A stretch of 64,000 nt of DNA from UBA3064 sp023258775 (lineage in GTDB: Bacteria; Pseudomonadota; Gammaproteobacteria; Burkholderiales; Burkholderiaceae_E). The stretch lies in NCBI GenBank assembly GCA_044355655.1, contig JBIKXS010000002.1, forward strand, positions 190,284 to 254,283. Direction: 5' to 3'. A model generated the notes under the pieces. It had not been told where the DNA came from, did not search any database, and worked only from the letters and a program-made list of their open reading frames with translations. The first letter of the stretch is position 1; each line of letters opens with the position of its first letter. The position numbers and the translations under genes were made by a program. This document shows, one piece after another, positions 1 to 9,360 of this stretch.

Positions 1-587
1 GCATGGCCGAGTTGCTTTAGGCGCGTCATGATCGTCCCGACATGCTTTACAAAAAGAGGCGACAGCCCCTCACTTGGTTCGTCCATCAGAATCAGGTGTG
101 GATTTGCGATCAAGGCTCGACCAATCGCAAGCATTTGTTGTTCGCCGCCACTTAACTCGCTGCCGCCGTTCTTAAGGCGATCCTTTAATTGAGGAAATTC
201 TGCCAATACAGATGCGTCGTTCCACAGCGAGTCTCTCGCTTTTATGCGAGAACCAAGTGCCAAGAAACTGGAGGGTAGTGACAGGTTTTCTGCAACCGAC
301 AAATTCTTAAAGATCCTGCGGCCCTGTGGTACCAAAGCCATACCCAGTTTGGCAATTTGGTAGGGCGCTAGCCCACTAATCAAGCCCCCACGAAAACGTA
401 TTGAACCCATCCTGGGAGGCGTCAAACCGAAAATTGAACGTATGAGAGTTGTCTTTCCCATACCGTTACGCCCTAAGATTGCCACAATTTTGCCTTCGGA
501 GGCAGTCAAGCTCAGTCCTTGTAAAACGTAACTGTCGCCGTAATAGGTGTGAATCTCATCAACCTCGAGTAATTCGCTAGACTTCAC
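1..587 (-). CDS. livF: Branched-chain-type ABC transporter ATPase LivF, 3' end cut by window edge
   Basis: This is the N-terminal 195 codons of an ATP-binding subunit that powers a branched-chain amino acid type (HAAT family) importer at the inner membrane. The translation shows a Walker A motif (GRNGMGKTT), the ABC signature (LSGGEQQ) and a Walker B ending MDEP, then runs off the left edge. The start is taken as GTG at 587, which overlaps the livG stop; an in-frame TTG lies directly upstream. It is the last visible gene of the livKHMGF set. The substrate cannot be read from the ATPase. Confidence 0.9.
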   Translation of the reverse strand, partial: MKSSELLEVDEIHTYYGDSYVLQGLSLTASEGKIVAILGRNGMGKTTLIRSIFGLTPPRMGSIRFRGGLISGLAPYQIAKLGMALVPQGRRIFKNLSVAENLSLPSSFLALGSRIKARDSLWNDASVLAEFPQLKDRLKNGGSELSGGEQQMLAIGRALIANPHLILMDEPSEGLSPLFVKHVGTIMTRLKQLGH

Positions 588-1329
588 CAAAGTAGACCTC
601 TCTGACCTGGGGGTCTTCCTTAATCTGATCTGCACTTCCCTCAACGATTGTGCGTCCTCGGTGCAAGACCGTAACGCGGTCTGCAAGTCCGAGTGCGACA
701 TCCATGTCGTGCTCGATCATGACCATGGTGATTGTTCTAGGAAGTGCCTTAATAAGTGAAAACAGCCGTTGCCTCTCTGCAGGGGAAAGTCCGGCACAAG
801 GTTCATCAAGCAGCAAAAGCTTCGGACGACTGACTAAGGCTAGCGCGAGTTCGAGTTGTCTCCTTTCGCCGTAGGATAGAAAAGAGACCTTGCGCTCAAT
901 ACGGTCGAGAAGTGCGACCTCATCGAGTACCTTCATGCAGAGGTCATTTAGTCCGCTTATTTCGTCTGGTCTTTTCCACCATGTCCATTTTCTTGGATGG
1001 GTACCTAGCGCAGCAAGCTGAATATTCTCGAGCACTGAAATATCAAGAAAAACGCTGGAGATCTGAAACGTCCTGCCAATACCAATCATGGCACGCTCAT
1101 ACTCTGGCAAGCGGCTTATTGCCCTGCCGAAAAAAAGAATCTCACCACCCGACACCGTGTGTGCACCGCTAATGCAGTGAAACAAGGATGTTTTTCCGGC
1201 GCCATTGGGCCCAATCAGTACACGTCGCTCCCCGACCGCAACGCTTAAAGTCACTGAATCGACGGCTCGCAGCCCTCCAAAGTCTTTTGTGACACGACGA
1301 ACTTCCAGGGCGTAGTCATCGTGCATCAA
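577..1329 (-). CDS. livG: Branched-chain-type ABC transporter ATPase LivG
   Basis: This 250-residue protein is the second ATPase of the LivFG pair. Walker A (GPNGAGKTS) lies near residues 39-47, the signature appears as LSYGERRQLELAL and Walker B as LLLLDEP. The C-terminal EVYFGEV ending is typical of LivG and not of LivF. Its ATG overlaps the livM stop by 4 bp and its end overlaps livF, so translational coupling is likely. LivFG ATPases hydrolyse ATP to drive transport through LivHM. All motifs are intact. Confidence 0.95.
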   Translation of the reverse strand: MMHDDYALEVRRVTKDFGGLRAVDSVTLSVAVGERRVLIGPNGAGKTSLFHCISGAHTVSGGEILFFGRAISRLPEYERAMIGIGRTFQISSVFLDISVLENIQLAALGTHPRKWTWWKRPDEISGLNDLCMKVLDEVALLDRIERKVSFLSYGERRQLELALALVSRPKLLLLDEPCAGLSPAERQRLFSLIKALPRTITMVMIEHDMDVALGLADRVTVLHRGRTIVEGSADQIKEDPQVREVYFGEV

Positions 1330-2267
1330 GATGCCTCACCGCTTGGTTTCGAAGTTAGCTTCTTAACCCATCCCATAACACCGCCGGGTGCCCAAAGAAC
1401 AACTGCGATAAAAACAAGACCCATAACAGCAAGATGCAACTCTATGTAGGTGCTGACCCAATTCCTGAGCCAAAGCACAATTGCCGATCCGATGAAAGGA
1501 CCCAATAAGCTGGCAGAACCGCCAACAATCGCCATCAGCACTGAGTCGACACTAACGTGCAATGACGCCGATACCGGGTTGACGAACTTATTGAAAAAAA
1601 CGTAAAGCACACCCGCAATACTCGCCATAAACGACGAAATAACAAAAGCAATATAGAGGTGAAATGCAGGATGGAATCCAATGCTACGCATTCTCGGCTC
1701 CGAGGACTTAATGCCACGCAAAGCCAAACCGAACGGCGATTTCGTCAGATGCGCATAAACCAGTATCACAAGACTAACAACGATAAGGACAACAAAGTAA
1801 TAACTCTTTGGTGATACAAATGAGAATCCGAATAGATTTAAGGCTGCAACGCCTGTAACCCCGCTGTCACCACCCGTGAAAGATGCCCAGCGATAGCCTA
1901 CGCCCCAAACCACGTAGCCCATTGCGAGCGTTACAAGAATAAAGTAGACCCCACGAGTGCGAACTGCTAATCCAAAAATTAAGCCAAGTAGCGTGCCACT
2001 GAAGATGCCTGATAGCGCTGCTAATTCAGTCGGCATTTGATAACGAACCTGCAAGATTGCAGCCGTATACGCAGCGACAGAAAAAAAAGAGGCATGACAA
2101 AGCGAGAACAGTCCTGCGTGGCCGAGTAACAGATCCGCAGAAAGCGCCAGCAGACCAAATATTAGGATTTGGGTCATTAGCCCAGTCAAATAATCGCCGG
2201 TAACAAAAGGCCAGCAAACCATTAAGACCATCATGCCGAAGGCGAGCGCTCGTCTAGAAGTCGTCAT
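1326..2267 (-). CDS. livM: Branched-chain-type ABC transporter permease LivM
   Basis: This 313-residue polytopic membrane protein has many hydrophobic segments and the family-typical stretch GHAGLFSLCHASFFSVAAYT near residues 49-68, followed by the LivM-type loop around RGIKSSEPRMRSIG. It forms the transmembrane channel with LivH. Its start overlaps the livH stop (ATGA) and its stop overlaps the livG start, so the genes are tightly coupled. Length is normal for the family. The assignment of LivM rather than LivH rests on the motifs and on gene order. Confidence 0.94.
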   Translation of the reverse strand: MTTSRRALAFGMMVLMVCWPFVTGDYLTGLMTQILIFGLLALSADLLLGHAGLFSLCHASFFSVAAYTAAILQVRYQMPTELAALSGIFSGTLLGLIFGLAVRTRGVYFILVTLAMGYVVWGVGYRWASFTGGDSGVTGVAALNLFGFSFVSPKSYYFVVLIVVSLVILVYAHLTKSPFGLALRGIKSSEPRMRSIGFHPAFHLYIAFVISSFMASIAGVLYVFFNKFVNPVSASLHVSVDSVLMAIVGGSASLLGPFIGSAIVLWLRNWVSTYIELHLAVMGLVFIAVVLWAPGGVMGWVKKLTSKPSGEAS

Positions 2268-3130
2268 GTAATGTGTACCGAACCAAACAAACCTCTTGGT
2301 CTGTAAAGAAGCAAGACCGCCATCGGTCCAAATAATACAAAGTATGAAAGCTCTGGGGCTAACCAGCGGCCATAGGCATCTAGCAAACCGACAATGACAG
2401 CGCCAATCATTGCGCCCTCAAGGCTACCAAGGCCTCCAACGATAACGACAACCAATGCGAATACAAGTATCTCCCATTCTGCCCCGGGGTAGACGGTGAG
2501 AAAAGCACCACCAAGAACACCTGAGACGCCCGCGAGGAATGATGCTAAAGCCGAGATCAGTATGAATAGTCGATCAACATGAATTCCGGTGGCACTGACC
2601 ATCTCCCGATCATCCACCCCTGCTCGAATCGCGGCACCAATCTGCGTACGCTTATAAATAAGCCAAAGTCCAATCCCTGTAATAAGACCAATAACAGTTA
2701 AAAGTATTCTGAATTTGGGGTAAATGATCCCACCCGGCAACTCCCAAATACCTCTCAGATCCATGGGCAAAGGCAATTTCTGGGCATCGCCGCCCCAGAT
2801 TTTAAGCGACACATCACCAATAATATAGGCAACCCCGACGGTTACAAGTACTTGTGCGAGATGATCTTCACCCGTTCTACGAATAAATAATCGATCAACA
2901 ATTTGACCAATCACCGCAGAAGCAAGGCCGCCAGCGATCATTGCAAGCGCTAGACTGCCGGTTGATTTAGCAACCATTAAGCCAATATAGCCACCGACCA
3001 AATAGTACGCGCCGTGGGCCATGTTAACAATCCGCATTAGTCCAAAGGTCAGCGTAAAACCGCTGGCTAATAAGAAGAGCAAAGCCGAGTACGAGATGCC
3101 GTTAAGCGTTTGAAGTATGAAACTGTCCAT
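2264..3130 (-). CDS. livH: Branched-chain-type ABC transporter permease LivH
   Basis: This 288-residue inner-membrane permease has the LivH hallmarks: an N-terminal LNGISYSALLFLLASGFTL segment, the GLMRIVNMAHGAYYLVGGY region and the GGLGSLEGAMIGA motif near the C terminus. It pairs with LivM to make the transport channel. It lies 59 bp downstream of the binding-protein gene and overlaps livM by 4 bp. No frameshift or truncation is visible. Confidence 0.94.
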   Translation of the reverse strand: MDSFILQTLNGISYSALLFLLASGFTLTFGLMRIVNMAHGAYYLVGGYIGLMVAKSTGSLALAMIAGGLASAVIGQIVDRLFIRRTGEDHLAQVLVTVGVAYIIGDVSLKIWGGDAQKLPLPMDLRGIWELPGGIIYPKFRILLTVIGLITGIGLWLIYKRTQIGAAIRAGVDDREMVSATGIHVDRLFILISALASFLAGVSGVLGGAFLTVYPGAEWEILVFALVVVIVGGLGSLEGAMIGAVIVGLLDAYGRWLAPELSYFVLFGPMAVLLLYRPRGLFGSVHIT

Positions 3131-3189
3131 AGTGTTTTGATGCGACGGATCGGCCGAGGAACCAATCCGCGCGGGTCAATGCTGACGAA

Positions 3190-4446
3190 TTAACGCTTGT
3201 AGGGGCCACGTTTCAGAAATTCCTCGGGGTTATAGGTCCAAAATTGAGAAACGTTCGTATAAGTTTTGACAGGAATATTCATAAGCTGATCCCCAAGAAT
3301 GGGATGCTTTACTTTTTGTAACCTTGTAATATAAACATTCTGAATCGGGTTGTCGTATGCATCAAGCGTTACTGGTCCTCTCGGTGCGGTCACCTTTGCA
3401 GCGCGCATGGCCTTAAGGAATGCTGCGCGATCCTCAACGTTTCCTTGAATTGAGTCGATCGCAGTACGAATCCATAACGATGCCGTGTATGAAGATTCTG
3501 CAAACCAAGATGGCAACAATTTATAGCGTTTTGCATAGCCGTCAACAAAAGCTTTGTTCTCTGGTGTGTCGATACCAGCGACGTAGTGGACAGTATTGGA
3601 AATCAGTCCAACTGCGCGGGCATCGACCTGCGGAATCGCATCCTCGTGCAGCCAGTAGCCGCCATGCAGCTTGAACTTCTTGTCGTAGCCGAAATTAAAC
3701 CAAGCTTCAAATAGTCGTATTCTCGCGACGCCTGCGACGACGGCGACCACGGCGTCTGTACCTGCTGGCACCGCCGCAAGTGACGCACCGTAGTCCGTTG
3801 TCGCAAGCGGTGCCCAGATCATTTTGTCGATCTTGCCCCCCAAATCGGTGAAGGTTTTAACCATACCGCCTGCGACTTCGTGGCCCCAGGTGTAATCGGA
3901 CGCAATGAAAGTAACTTTTCTTGCGCCCAAATCCTTATAGAGGTACTCGCCAAAGGGATGACCGATTTGACTTGCTGAAACGGCTGTTCTGATAACGCTG
4001 GGAACGCGATCCCATTTTGTTGAGGTGTCCGCGCCAGCTGGATCCATCACTAATGGAATTCCGGTTTCCTTGCTGACCTGGGCCACAGCTGGTCCCTCAT
4101 GACCACATAAGGGGCCTAACAAAAAATGTACCTTCTCTTGTTGCGCGAGCCTCCTTGCCTGTGTCAGCGCCTGATCAGGATTACAGGTTGTATCTGCGAC
4201 AACCAACTCGATTTTTCGTCCACCAGCGGTATAGTTGTTTTGCTCCCAATACATTTTCAAGCCGTTGAGCATTTCTGCACCAGGCGTTGCCAAGGGTCCT
4301 GTGATTGGGGCCAAGACGCCAATTCGGATAGGCCCCTTCGTTTGTGCCAATGTCTGATCGGTTATCAACGAACTTCCAAGGCTGAGCGCAACGCCCAAGC
4401 TTAAAAGGCCAAGTCTCCTCTTGGTGCTAAGTATGAAATGACTCAT
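3190..4446 (-). CDS. livK: Periplasmic substrate-binding protein, LivK/type 1 family
   Basis: This 418-residue protein begins with a Sec signal peptide: basic KRR, a hydrophobic core, and likely cleavage after TLA near residue 35. A type 1 periplasmic binding fold follows (IRIGVLAPITGPLATPG). It should capture the ligand for LivHMGF. AGGAGG lies just upstream of the ATG. The gene sits only 49 bp after the molybdenum hydroxylase large subunit on the same strand, so the ligand may be the hydroxylase substrate rather than leucine. That is inference, because binding specificity cannot be read from sequence here. Confidence 0.92.
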   Translation of the reverse strand: MSHFILSTKRRLGLLSLGVALSLGSSLITDQTLAQTKGPIRIGVLAPITGPLATPGAEMLNGLKMYWEQNNYTAGGRKIELVVADTTCNPDQALTQARRLAQQEKVHFLLGPLCGHEGPAVAQVSKETGIPLVMDPAGADTSTKWDRVPSVIRTAVSASQIGHPFGEYLYKDLGARKVTFIASDYTWGHEVAGGMVKTFTDLGGKIDKMIWAPLATTDYGASLAAVPAGTDAVVAVVAGVARIRLFEAWFNFGYDKKFKLHGGYWLHEDAIPQVDARAVGLISNTVHYVAGIDTPENKAFVDGYAKRYKLLPSWFAESSYTASLWIRTAIDSIQGNVEDRAAFLKAMRAAKVTAPRGPVTLDAYDNPIQNVYITRLQKVKHPILGDQLMNIPVKTYTNVSQFWTYNPEEFLKRGPYKR

Positions 4447-4495
4447 GAAGCTCCTCCTGATATAATTAATAGAGTGATCTGGGAAACATTAAAAA

Positions 4496-6880
4496 CTAAC
4501 ACTTGCCAAGTGCCCTCAAAATCTTTTGCGGCGTAAAGGGCATATCGAATAATTCAACAGCAAATGGCGATAGCGCATCGTTAAGTGCGTTCATGATGGC
4601 CGCGGGAGCACCCGCGGTACCTGCTTCTCCGGCACCTTTAGCACCGAGCTCTGTTGTTCGAGTCGGTGTTTGAACATGATCAATGACCATGTCAGGCATT
4701 TCGGCCGCCATAGGTACGAGGTAGTCGACGAGATTGGGGTTAAGCATTTGCCCATCGTTGCCGTAAATGCATTGTTCGAGAAGCGTTGGTCCTATGCCCT
4801 GAACGATGGCCCCACGAATCTGCTCGTCAACGAGTTGTGGATTGATTACCGTTCCACAATCTTCTACAACCCAAAATTTCAGTAATCTTATCGAACCGAG
4901 ATCTGTATCAACTTCAAGATGACATGCAATCGCACCATTTGTAAACGTGAACGGGTAAGCCTTTGGGACAAAGTGCTTAGTCACACTCAGTTCGGCTTGG
5001 TATGTTCCAAGCAAATCTGGACGGAAGTAAGCCACACGCCCAAGTTCTGATAGATCAGATAGTGATTCTCCGATGAGCACATCGACGAGCTTGCCATCAC
5101 GGATATCCAAACGGTCTTTTTCTAATTTATGAACAATTGATCCAAGTTCTAAAATGTTGTTACGCAATGCTTTGCATGCCTGCCAGGCAGCTTCTCCACC
5201 GACCCCGGCACCTCTAGATGCCCAGGTTCCGCCGCCATAGGGAGTTACATCTGTGTCGCCCGTGATCACTTTGACGTTATCAATGCTCACCCCAATGACT
5301 TGGGCCGCTATCTGAGCAAAGATTGTTTCAGTGCCTTGACCTTGCTCGCCACAGCCATGCAATAAGGTTATGCCGCCAGCAGGGTCCATCCTAGCCGTAC
5401 AGCCGTCCTGTGCCGAAATCCTGGCGCCACCAACGCCGTAAAACTGCGCAGAGGGATTGGTGATTTCGATCATGCTAGCGATGCCAATGCCTCTGAAAAT
5501 ACCTTTGCTTCTAAGTTCGCTCTGGTCTAATCGAAGTTGGGTTAGATCCATCATCTCGACTAATCGATCAAGGCACTGATGATGCGACATTGCTTCGAAT
5601 TTCATACCAGATGGCGTCTGGCATGGAAATGCATCATCGGGCAAAAGGTTCTTGCGCCGAATAACAACAGGGTCAATTTTTAATTGCCTGGCAACGGCAT
5701 CAATTAAGCCCTCAGTTGCACCAACAGCAACGGGATGTCCGACTGCCCTATAGTTTGAATAAATCGCCATATTGGTAAACACATTACTCATCTTGGCCTT
5801 GTAGGCCCTGTGTCGATACCACTGACCTGCAATATTGACGATTTGGTTGCCTTCGACAACGCTTGTTCTTGGATAAACCGAGTATGGTCCGATGGCAAGC
5901 AAGTCGTCAATCCAGATACCCTTGATCTCTCCCTCCTGACTCACGGTCATCTTCATATGCACGCGGTGATCTCGAGAGTGTATGTCCGAAAGAAATGACT
6001 CTGTACGATCGGCCACGAATTTCACGGGTCGGCAAAGATCTATAGCAATCGCGCAAGTTGCTAACTCGTCACCGTAGACATGGGTCTTGATGCCGTAGGA
6101 GCCTCCGATGTCTTTACAGACGACTCGCACCTGTGATTCTTTCAACCCAAGCAGTCTGGCATAACAGTCCTGGACCATATTTGGTGCTTGATGCGAGATA
6201 TAAACCGTCAACTTATTGTCGGCACGGGAGTAATCGCCGATGACCGATCGTCCCTCAAGACAAACGCCCGTATGTCTCGGGAATCTGAAGACTCGTTCGA
6301 CGAGTACTGCTGAGCTCTTGACGGATTCTTCGAATTCACCTTCGTCAATTTCGCGAGAGAAACACAGGTTATCACCAAGTTCGGGATGAATCACCGGGGT
6401 GGCGGGATCGAGTGCAGTTTCCATGTCTGTGACTGCTGTTTGAGGTTCATAACTCACCTCGACAAGTTGCGCAGCATCGATAGCCTGATGAATCGACTCT
6501 GCCACCACGGCCACCACAGGCTCACCTTGCCAAAGGGCGCGATCCACCGCCATACAAGGTTGCATGGCAGCCTTCATGCCCTTAAAGTGCACGAGCGTTG
6601 CATGCATTGGCTTCACCGTTCTCATCAACTGTTCGCCGGTATAGACTGCCAAAACGCCGGCAGCTTTCCGTGCTTCCTCGGTATGAATCGAACGGATTAG
6701 CGCCGAGGCGTAGGGAGAGCGAACGAAGGCGACATGAGCAAGTTTGGGGAGATGGATGTCATCGACGTAAACCGCCTGGCCATCGAGCAGACGCCTTGCA
6801 TTAGGTCGCGTTACGCTCTTGCCAATGTAGTTTGTTGTTTGCGTGGCCGATCGCTCAAATAGCTCTTGAGGTGCGTTCAT
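4496..6880 (-). CDS. Molybdenum hydroxylase large subunit (xanthine dehydrogenase/CoxL family)
   Basis: This 794-residue subunit should bind molybdopterin cytosine dinucleotide and hydroxylate an unidentified carbon substrate. The N-terminal a/b hammerhead domain spans roughly residues 20-130. Cofactor-loop motifs are DIGGSYGIK and CGEQGQGTET. The catalytic glutamate motif GAKGAGEAGTAG is intact near the C terminus. The loop that reads AYxCSFR in true CO dehydrogenase and AYRGAGR in many relatives reads NYRAVGHP here, so this is not a form I CO dehydrogenase. Its ATG overlaps the small-subunit stop (ATGA). Confidence 0.92.
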   Translation of the reverse strand: MNAPQELFERSATQTTNYIGKSVTRPNARRLLDGQAVYVDDIHLPKLAHVAFVRSPYASALIRSIHTEEARKAAGVLAVYTGEQLMRTVKPMHATLVHFKGMKAAMQPCMAVDRALWQGEPVVAVVAESIHQAIDAAQLVEVSYEPQTAVTDMETALDPATPVIHPELGDNLCFSREIDEGEFEESVKSSAVLVERVFRFPRHTGVCLEGRSVIGDYSRADNKLTVYISHQAPNMVQDCYARLLGLKESQVRVVCKDIGGSYGIKTHVYGDELATCAIAIDLCRPVKFVADRTESFLSDIHSRDHRVHMKMTVSQEGEIKGIWIDDLLAIGPYSVYPRTSVVEGNQIVNIAGQWYRHRAYKAKMSNVFTNMAIYSNYRAVGHPVAVGATEGLIDAVARQLKIDPVVIRRKNLLPDDAFPCQTPSGMKFEAMSHHQCLDRLVEMMDLTQLRLDQSELRSKGIFRGIGIASMIEITNPSAQFYGVGGARISAQDGCTARMDPAGGITLLHGCGEQGQGTETIFAQIAAQVIGVSIDNVKVITGDTDVTPYGGGTWASRGAGVGGEAAWQACKALRNNILELGSIVHKLEKDRLDIRDGKLVDVLIGESLSDLSELGRVAYFRPDLLGTYQAELSVTKHFVPKAYPFTFTNGAIACHLEVDTDLGSIRLLKFWVVEDCGTVINPQLVDEQIRGAIVQGIGPTLLEQCIYGNDGQMLNPNLVDYLVPMAAEMPDMVIDHVQTPTRTTELGAKGAGEAGTAGAPAAIMNALNDALSPFAVELFDMPFTPQKILRALGKC

Positions 6881-7371
6881 AGCGATTTCTCATTGGGATG
6901 GAGTCCACGCTGTTTGGCCACGACCTCAATCGCATCTACGATCGCCTCGTAGCCTGTGCACCTGCAATAGTTGCCAGCGATATGTTCTCTTATCTCTTGA
7001 CGGTCATAGCTTTTCGTTTGGCTTAAATAACTTTGGCTCGTTATCAACATGCCAGAAGTGCAGTAGCCGCACTGGACTGCATTGCGTTCATGAAACGCCT
7101 GTTTGAGATCGCTGATTTCGCCGGTCTCATTAAGATGCTCAAGTGTCTCGACGCATTGTCCATCGACCTGGATAGCGAGTGTCAAGCAACCCCTAACAAT
7201 CTGTCCGTTGATGCGCAAAGTGCATGCACCGCAAACACCATGCTCGCATCCAACCCTCGCACTCGAAATGTCAAAGCACTCGCGCAAGCAGTCGATCAAA
7301 TGTATACGCGGCTCAACCATGGTCTGCACCGGCTTTGCATTCAAGATGAACTGCACCATTGTTTTACTCAT
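6877..7371 (-). CDS. Molybdenum hydroxylase small subunit, two [2Fe-2S] clusters (CoxS family)
   Basis: This 164-residue iron-sulfur subunit should pass electrons from the Mo centre to FAD. The N-terminal plant-ferredoxin-type cluster has CEHGVCGAC plus a later cysteine. The C-terminal cluster uses CGYC and CRC within GNYCRCTGY. The start is placed at ATG 7371 because GGGAG lies just upstream; an earlier ATG at 7386 is possible. It overlaps the FAD-subunit stop at 7364 and the large-subunit start, giving a coupled medium-small-large order. Confidence 0.95.
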   Translation of the reverse strand: MSKTMVQFILNAKPVQTMVEPRIHLIDCLRECFDISSARVGCEHGVCGACTLRINGQIVRGCLTLAIQVDGQCVETLEHLNETGEISDLKQAFHERNAVQCGYCTSGMLITSQSYLSQTKSYDRQEIREHIAGNYCRCTGYEAIVDAIEVVAKQRGLHPNEKSL

Positions 7372-8245
7372 CAATGCTCCCTGCATTCAATGTCGAACGC
7401 ATGGCAACTAGCGCTCGGCTGGCGACTACAGCGGCGATATGCCCCTTAGCTTCACGATCATGATAAAGATCCGACGTGAGCTCAAAGTCCCTAAGTTTCT
7501 CCTTGATCCAACGTTCACAAAGTGATGCAGTACCTCCAGTCCCTGACGTTACAAAGTCTGATAAAAACGCGCTTTCTATAACGATCGGGGCCTGGGAAAT
7601 TGCAAAAAATATCGATCGCCCGACGCCCTCGAATAAATCGATAGTTAACACGACGCCTGCCGTGGCAAAGCCCCCGTGCTGCCGGGAAAATTCGGCAATC
7701 AAGGGTCGAATTCTGGAAGCACCCGGCGGAAAATAGATCGAATCCAGTAACTCATCTTCCTGACGGTCAGTCATGTAGGTGCCTTTGAAGAAGGAGTCTG
7801 CACTAACTTCTCTAACAGTATGCGTGCTGACTAACCGAACTCGTGCATCGAGAGCAACGCAGACCGCCGGCCACTCGGCGGCAGGATCGGCAAGGGCAAC
7901 GCTGCCACCTATCGTTCCTTTGTTCCTGATAGCTTCATGGGCGATAAGTCGTGAGGTTTGCCTGAATATCGGTGAAAATTTGTTAGCAATGTCGGATTGG
8001 CCAAGTTCACGATGCGTGACCATGGAACCTACCCTAAGTCCACCTTCTTCCGTCTGTACGTTGCGTAAAGCGCTAATCCTGCTGATATCGATCACAAGCC
8101 CGGGCTGATTCAAACGCATGTTTAAGGCGGGAATCAATGATTGGCCACCAGCTAAAAATGTCGCGCGATCGCCCATAGACGCCTTAAGTTGAAGCGCCGC
8201 TTCAACGTCAGAGGGTCGGGCATAGTCGAACCCCGCTGCTTTCAA
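7364..8245 (-). CDS. Molybdenum hydroxylase FAD-binding medium subunit (CoxM family)
   Basis: This 293-residue FAD subunit accepts electrons from the iron-sulfur subunit. FAD-binding motifs LAGGQSLIPALNMRL and KGTIGGSVALADPAAEWPA are intact. The chosen start is TTG at 8245: it has AGGAG about six bases upstream, and the resulting N terminus (MKAAGFDYARP) matches the usual family beginning. A TTG at 8269 would add eight residues. It is the first gene of the apparent operon that continues through the large subunit into livK. Confidence 0.93.
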   Translation of the reverse strand: MKAAGFDYARPSDVEAALQLKASMGDRATFLAGGQSLIPALNMRLNQPGLVIDISRISALRNVQTEEGGLRVGSMVTHRELGQSDIANKFSPIFRQTSRLIAHEAIRNKGTIGGSVALADPAAEWPAVCVALDARVRLVSTHTVREVSADSFFKGTYMTDRQEDELLDSIYFPPGASRIRPLIAEFSRQHGGFATAGVVLTIDLFEGVGRSIFFAISQAPIVIESAFLSDFVTSGTGGTASLCERWIKEKLRDFELTSDLYHDREAKGHIAAVVASRALVAMRSTLNAGSIDE

Positions 8246-8631
8246 ATTCGTCTCCTGTATTGATCCCAAAATTGCGCAGGCTTTAAATTTAGCTTCAGCC
8301 TAAAAGCTATTCTTTGCCTTATAATTTTTTCATCACGTGACTTCTGGATTCTGCTTGTTGAACGCTAGTCAAGCAATAAGCACGAGAGCCCTTTTACCGG
8401 TCAAAGTCCAAGATTGTGAGCCCAACCGAACGCTACTGTTCCGTTTTGCTACATTCAAGTCGCTTGTGTGACATAAGCCGGTAGGACTGAAAAGTACCTT
8501 GGTCGAGCTTAGACCGAAGCAAGCGAACATAAGTATGTAATGATTTTTGTGCGTGACCGTTTCCCAGGAAATCTGAATTAAGTCTATGGTCGTCGCAGCG
8601 TCTTCTCACTTTAGCTGTCAAAATATCTGCA
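8246..8631. other. Intergenic region upstream of the hydroxylase operon
   Basis: These 386 bases separate the hydroxylase operon from the GNAT gene, both on the minus strand. An AT-rich tract near 8325-8335 could hold the operon promoter, but I find no convincing -35/-10 pair. Only weak hairpins are visible (GGTC/GACC near 8512). No coding region here looks real. Confidence 0.4.
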
Positions 8632-9360
8632 TTAAGGGGCCAGGAGCCGTCGCATGAGTCGTTCAGTATTTGCGGTAAACGCATCTTCTGCCAAAAGGCC
8701 GGTTTGAATCAGATCCAAATAATCCCCAGAGGCTGGATCGAAGGCGTGTTTGCGCAATCTCCCTTCAACCTTAAAGCCTAAATGAAGCGTTCCTTTAAGC
8801 GAATGAGGGTTATCCTCATACACAAAGGAATAGAGTTTCCTGAATCTCATCGCTTTGAAGAAAAACTGAAAAATCACTAGCATTGCCGCGGTTGATAGTC
8901 CCAACGGCGAAGCAGGCAACACACCGAGCATGACTTCAGCTCTTCTATGGATCAGTGATATATCAACCAAGCTGAGGATACCCCAAGGCTTCGACCTTTT
9001 ATCTCGAACGATCCAATGCAGCGCTTTTGAGTTACCGATTGTTGAAACAAATTCTTGCTCAAGAATTTTTGCCAAATCTTCAGTACGCTTTGGAAATGTC
9101 GAAGCATGCCGATGAAAACTGTAAACGAAGTCGACGTTGCGCCAGAGTGCTTCGATGAATGCGGCGTCAGCACCGTTGCGTCGGGTCAATTTGCAAATGC
9201 CAGCTTCGATATCACTCCAAAAAACAGGCTGATGTTCCCACGCTAGTTCATGGGGTTGCTTATGGTGCAATACGTGCGAAGTCACCAATTGATAGGCCTC
9301 TTGGAACTTACGACTTCTCCGAAGAGCCATTGTTTTTGAATGGATTTCGTTGATATTCAT
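8632..9360 (-). CDS. GNAT-family N-acetyltransferase (RimJ/RimL-like)
   Basis: This 242-residue protein has a C-terminal half resembling RimJ/RimL-type GNAT acetyltransferases: a GILSLVDIS strand, AEVMLGVLPASPLGLSTAA in the acetyl-CoA region, then RKLYSFVYEDNPHSLKGTLHLGFKVEGR, the usual N-sx-ll-LGF-EG pattern. The first 60 residues have no recognised domain. The acceptor substrate is unknown. It lies upstream of, and on the same strand as, the hydroxylase operon but 386 bp away, so a shared transcript is not assured. Confidence 0.75.
   Translation of the reverse strand: MNINEIHSKTMALRRSRKFQEAYQLVTSHVLHHKQPHELAWEHQPVFWSDIEAGICKLTRRNGADAAFIEALWRNVDFVYSFHRHASTFPKRTEDLAKILEQEFVSTIGNSKALHWIVRDKRSKPWGILSLVDISLIHRRAEVMLGVLPASPLGLSTAAMLVIFQFFFKAMRFRKLYSFVYEDNPHSLKGTLHLGFKVEGRLRKHAFDPASGDYLDLIQTGLLAEDAFTANTERLMRRLLAP

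Noticed and set aside
4496..8245. Aerobic CO dehydrogenase (coxMSL)
   Set aside because: The active-site loop lacks the AYxCSFR motif with the copper-binding cysteine.
8433..8684. Open frame of 83 codons on the minus strand near the GNAT gene end
   Set aside because: It overlaps the GNAT 3' end, has no recognisable domain or ribosome binding site and looks like chance.
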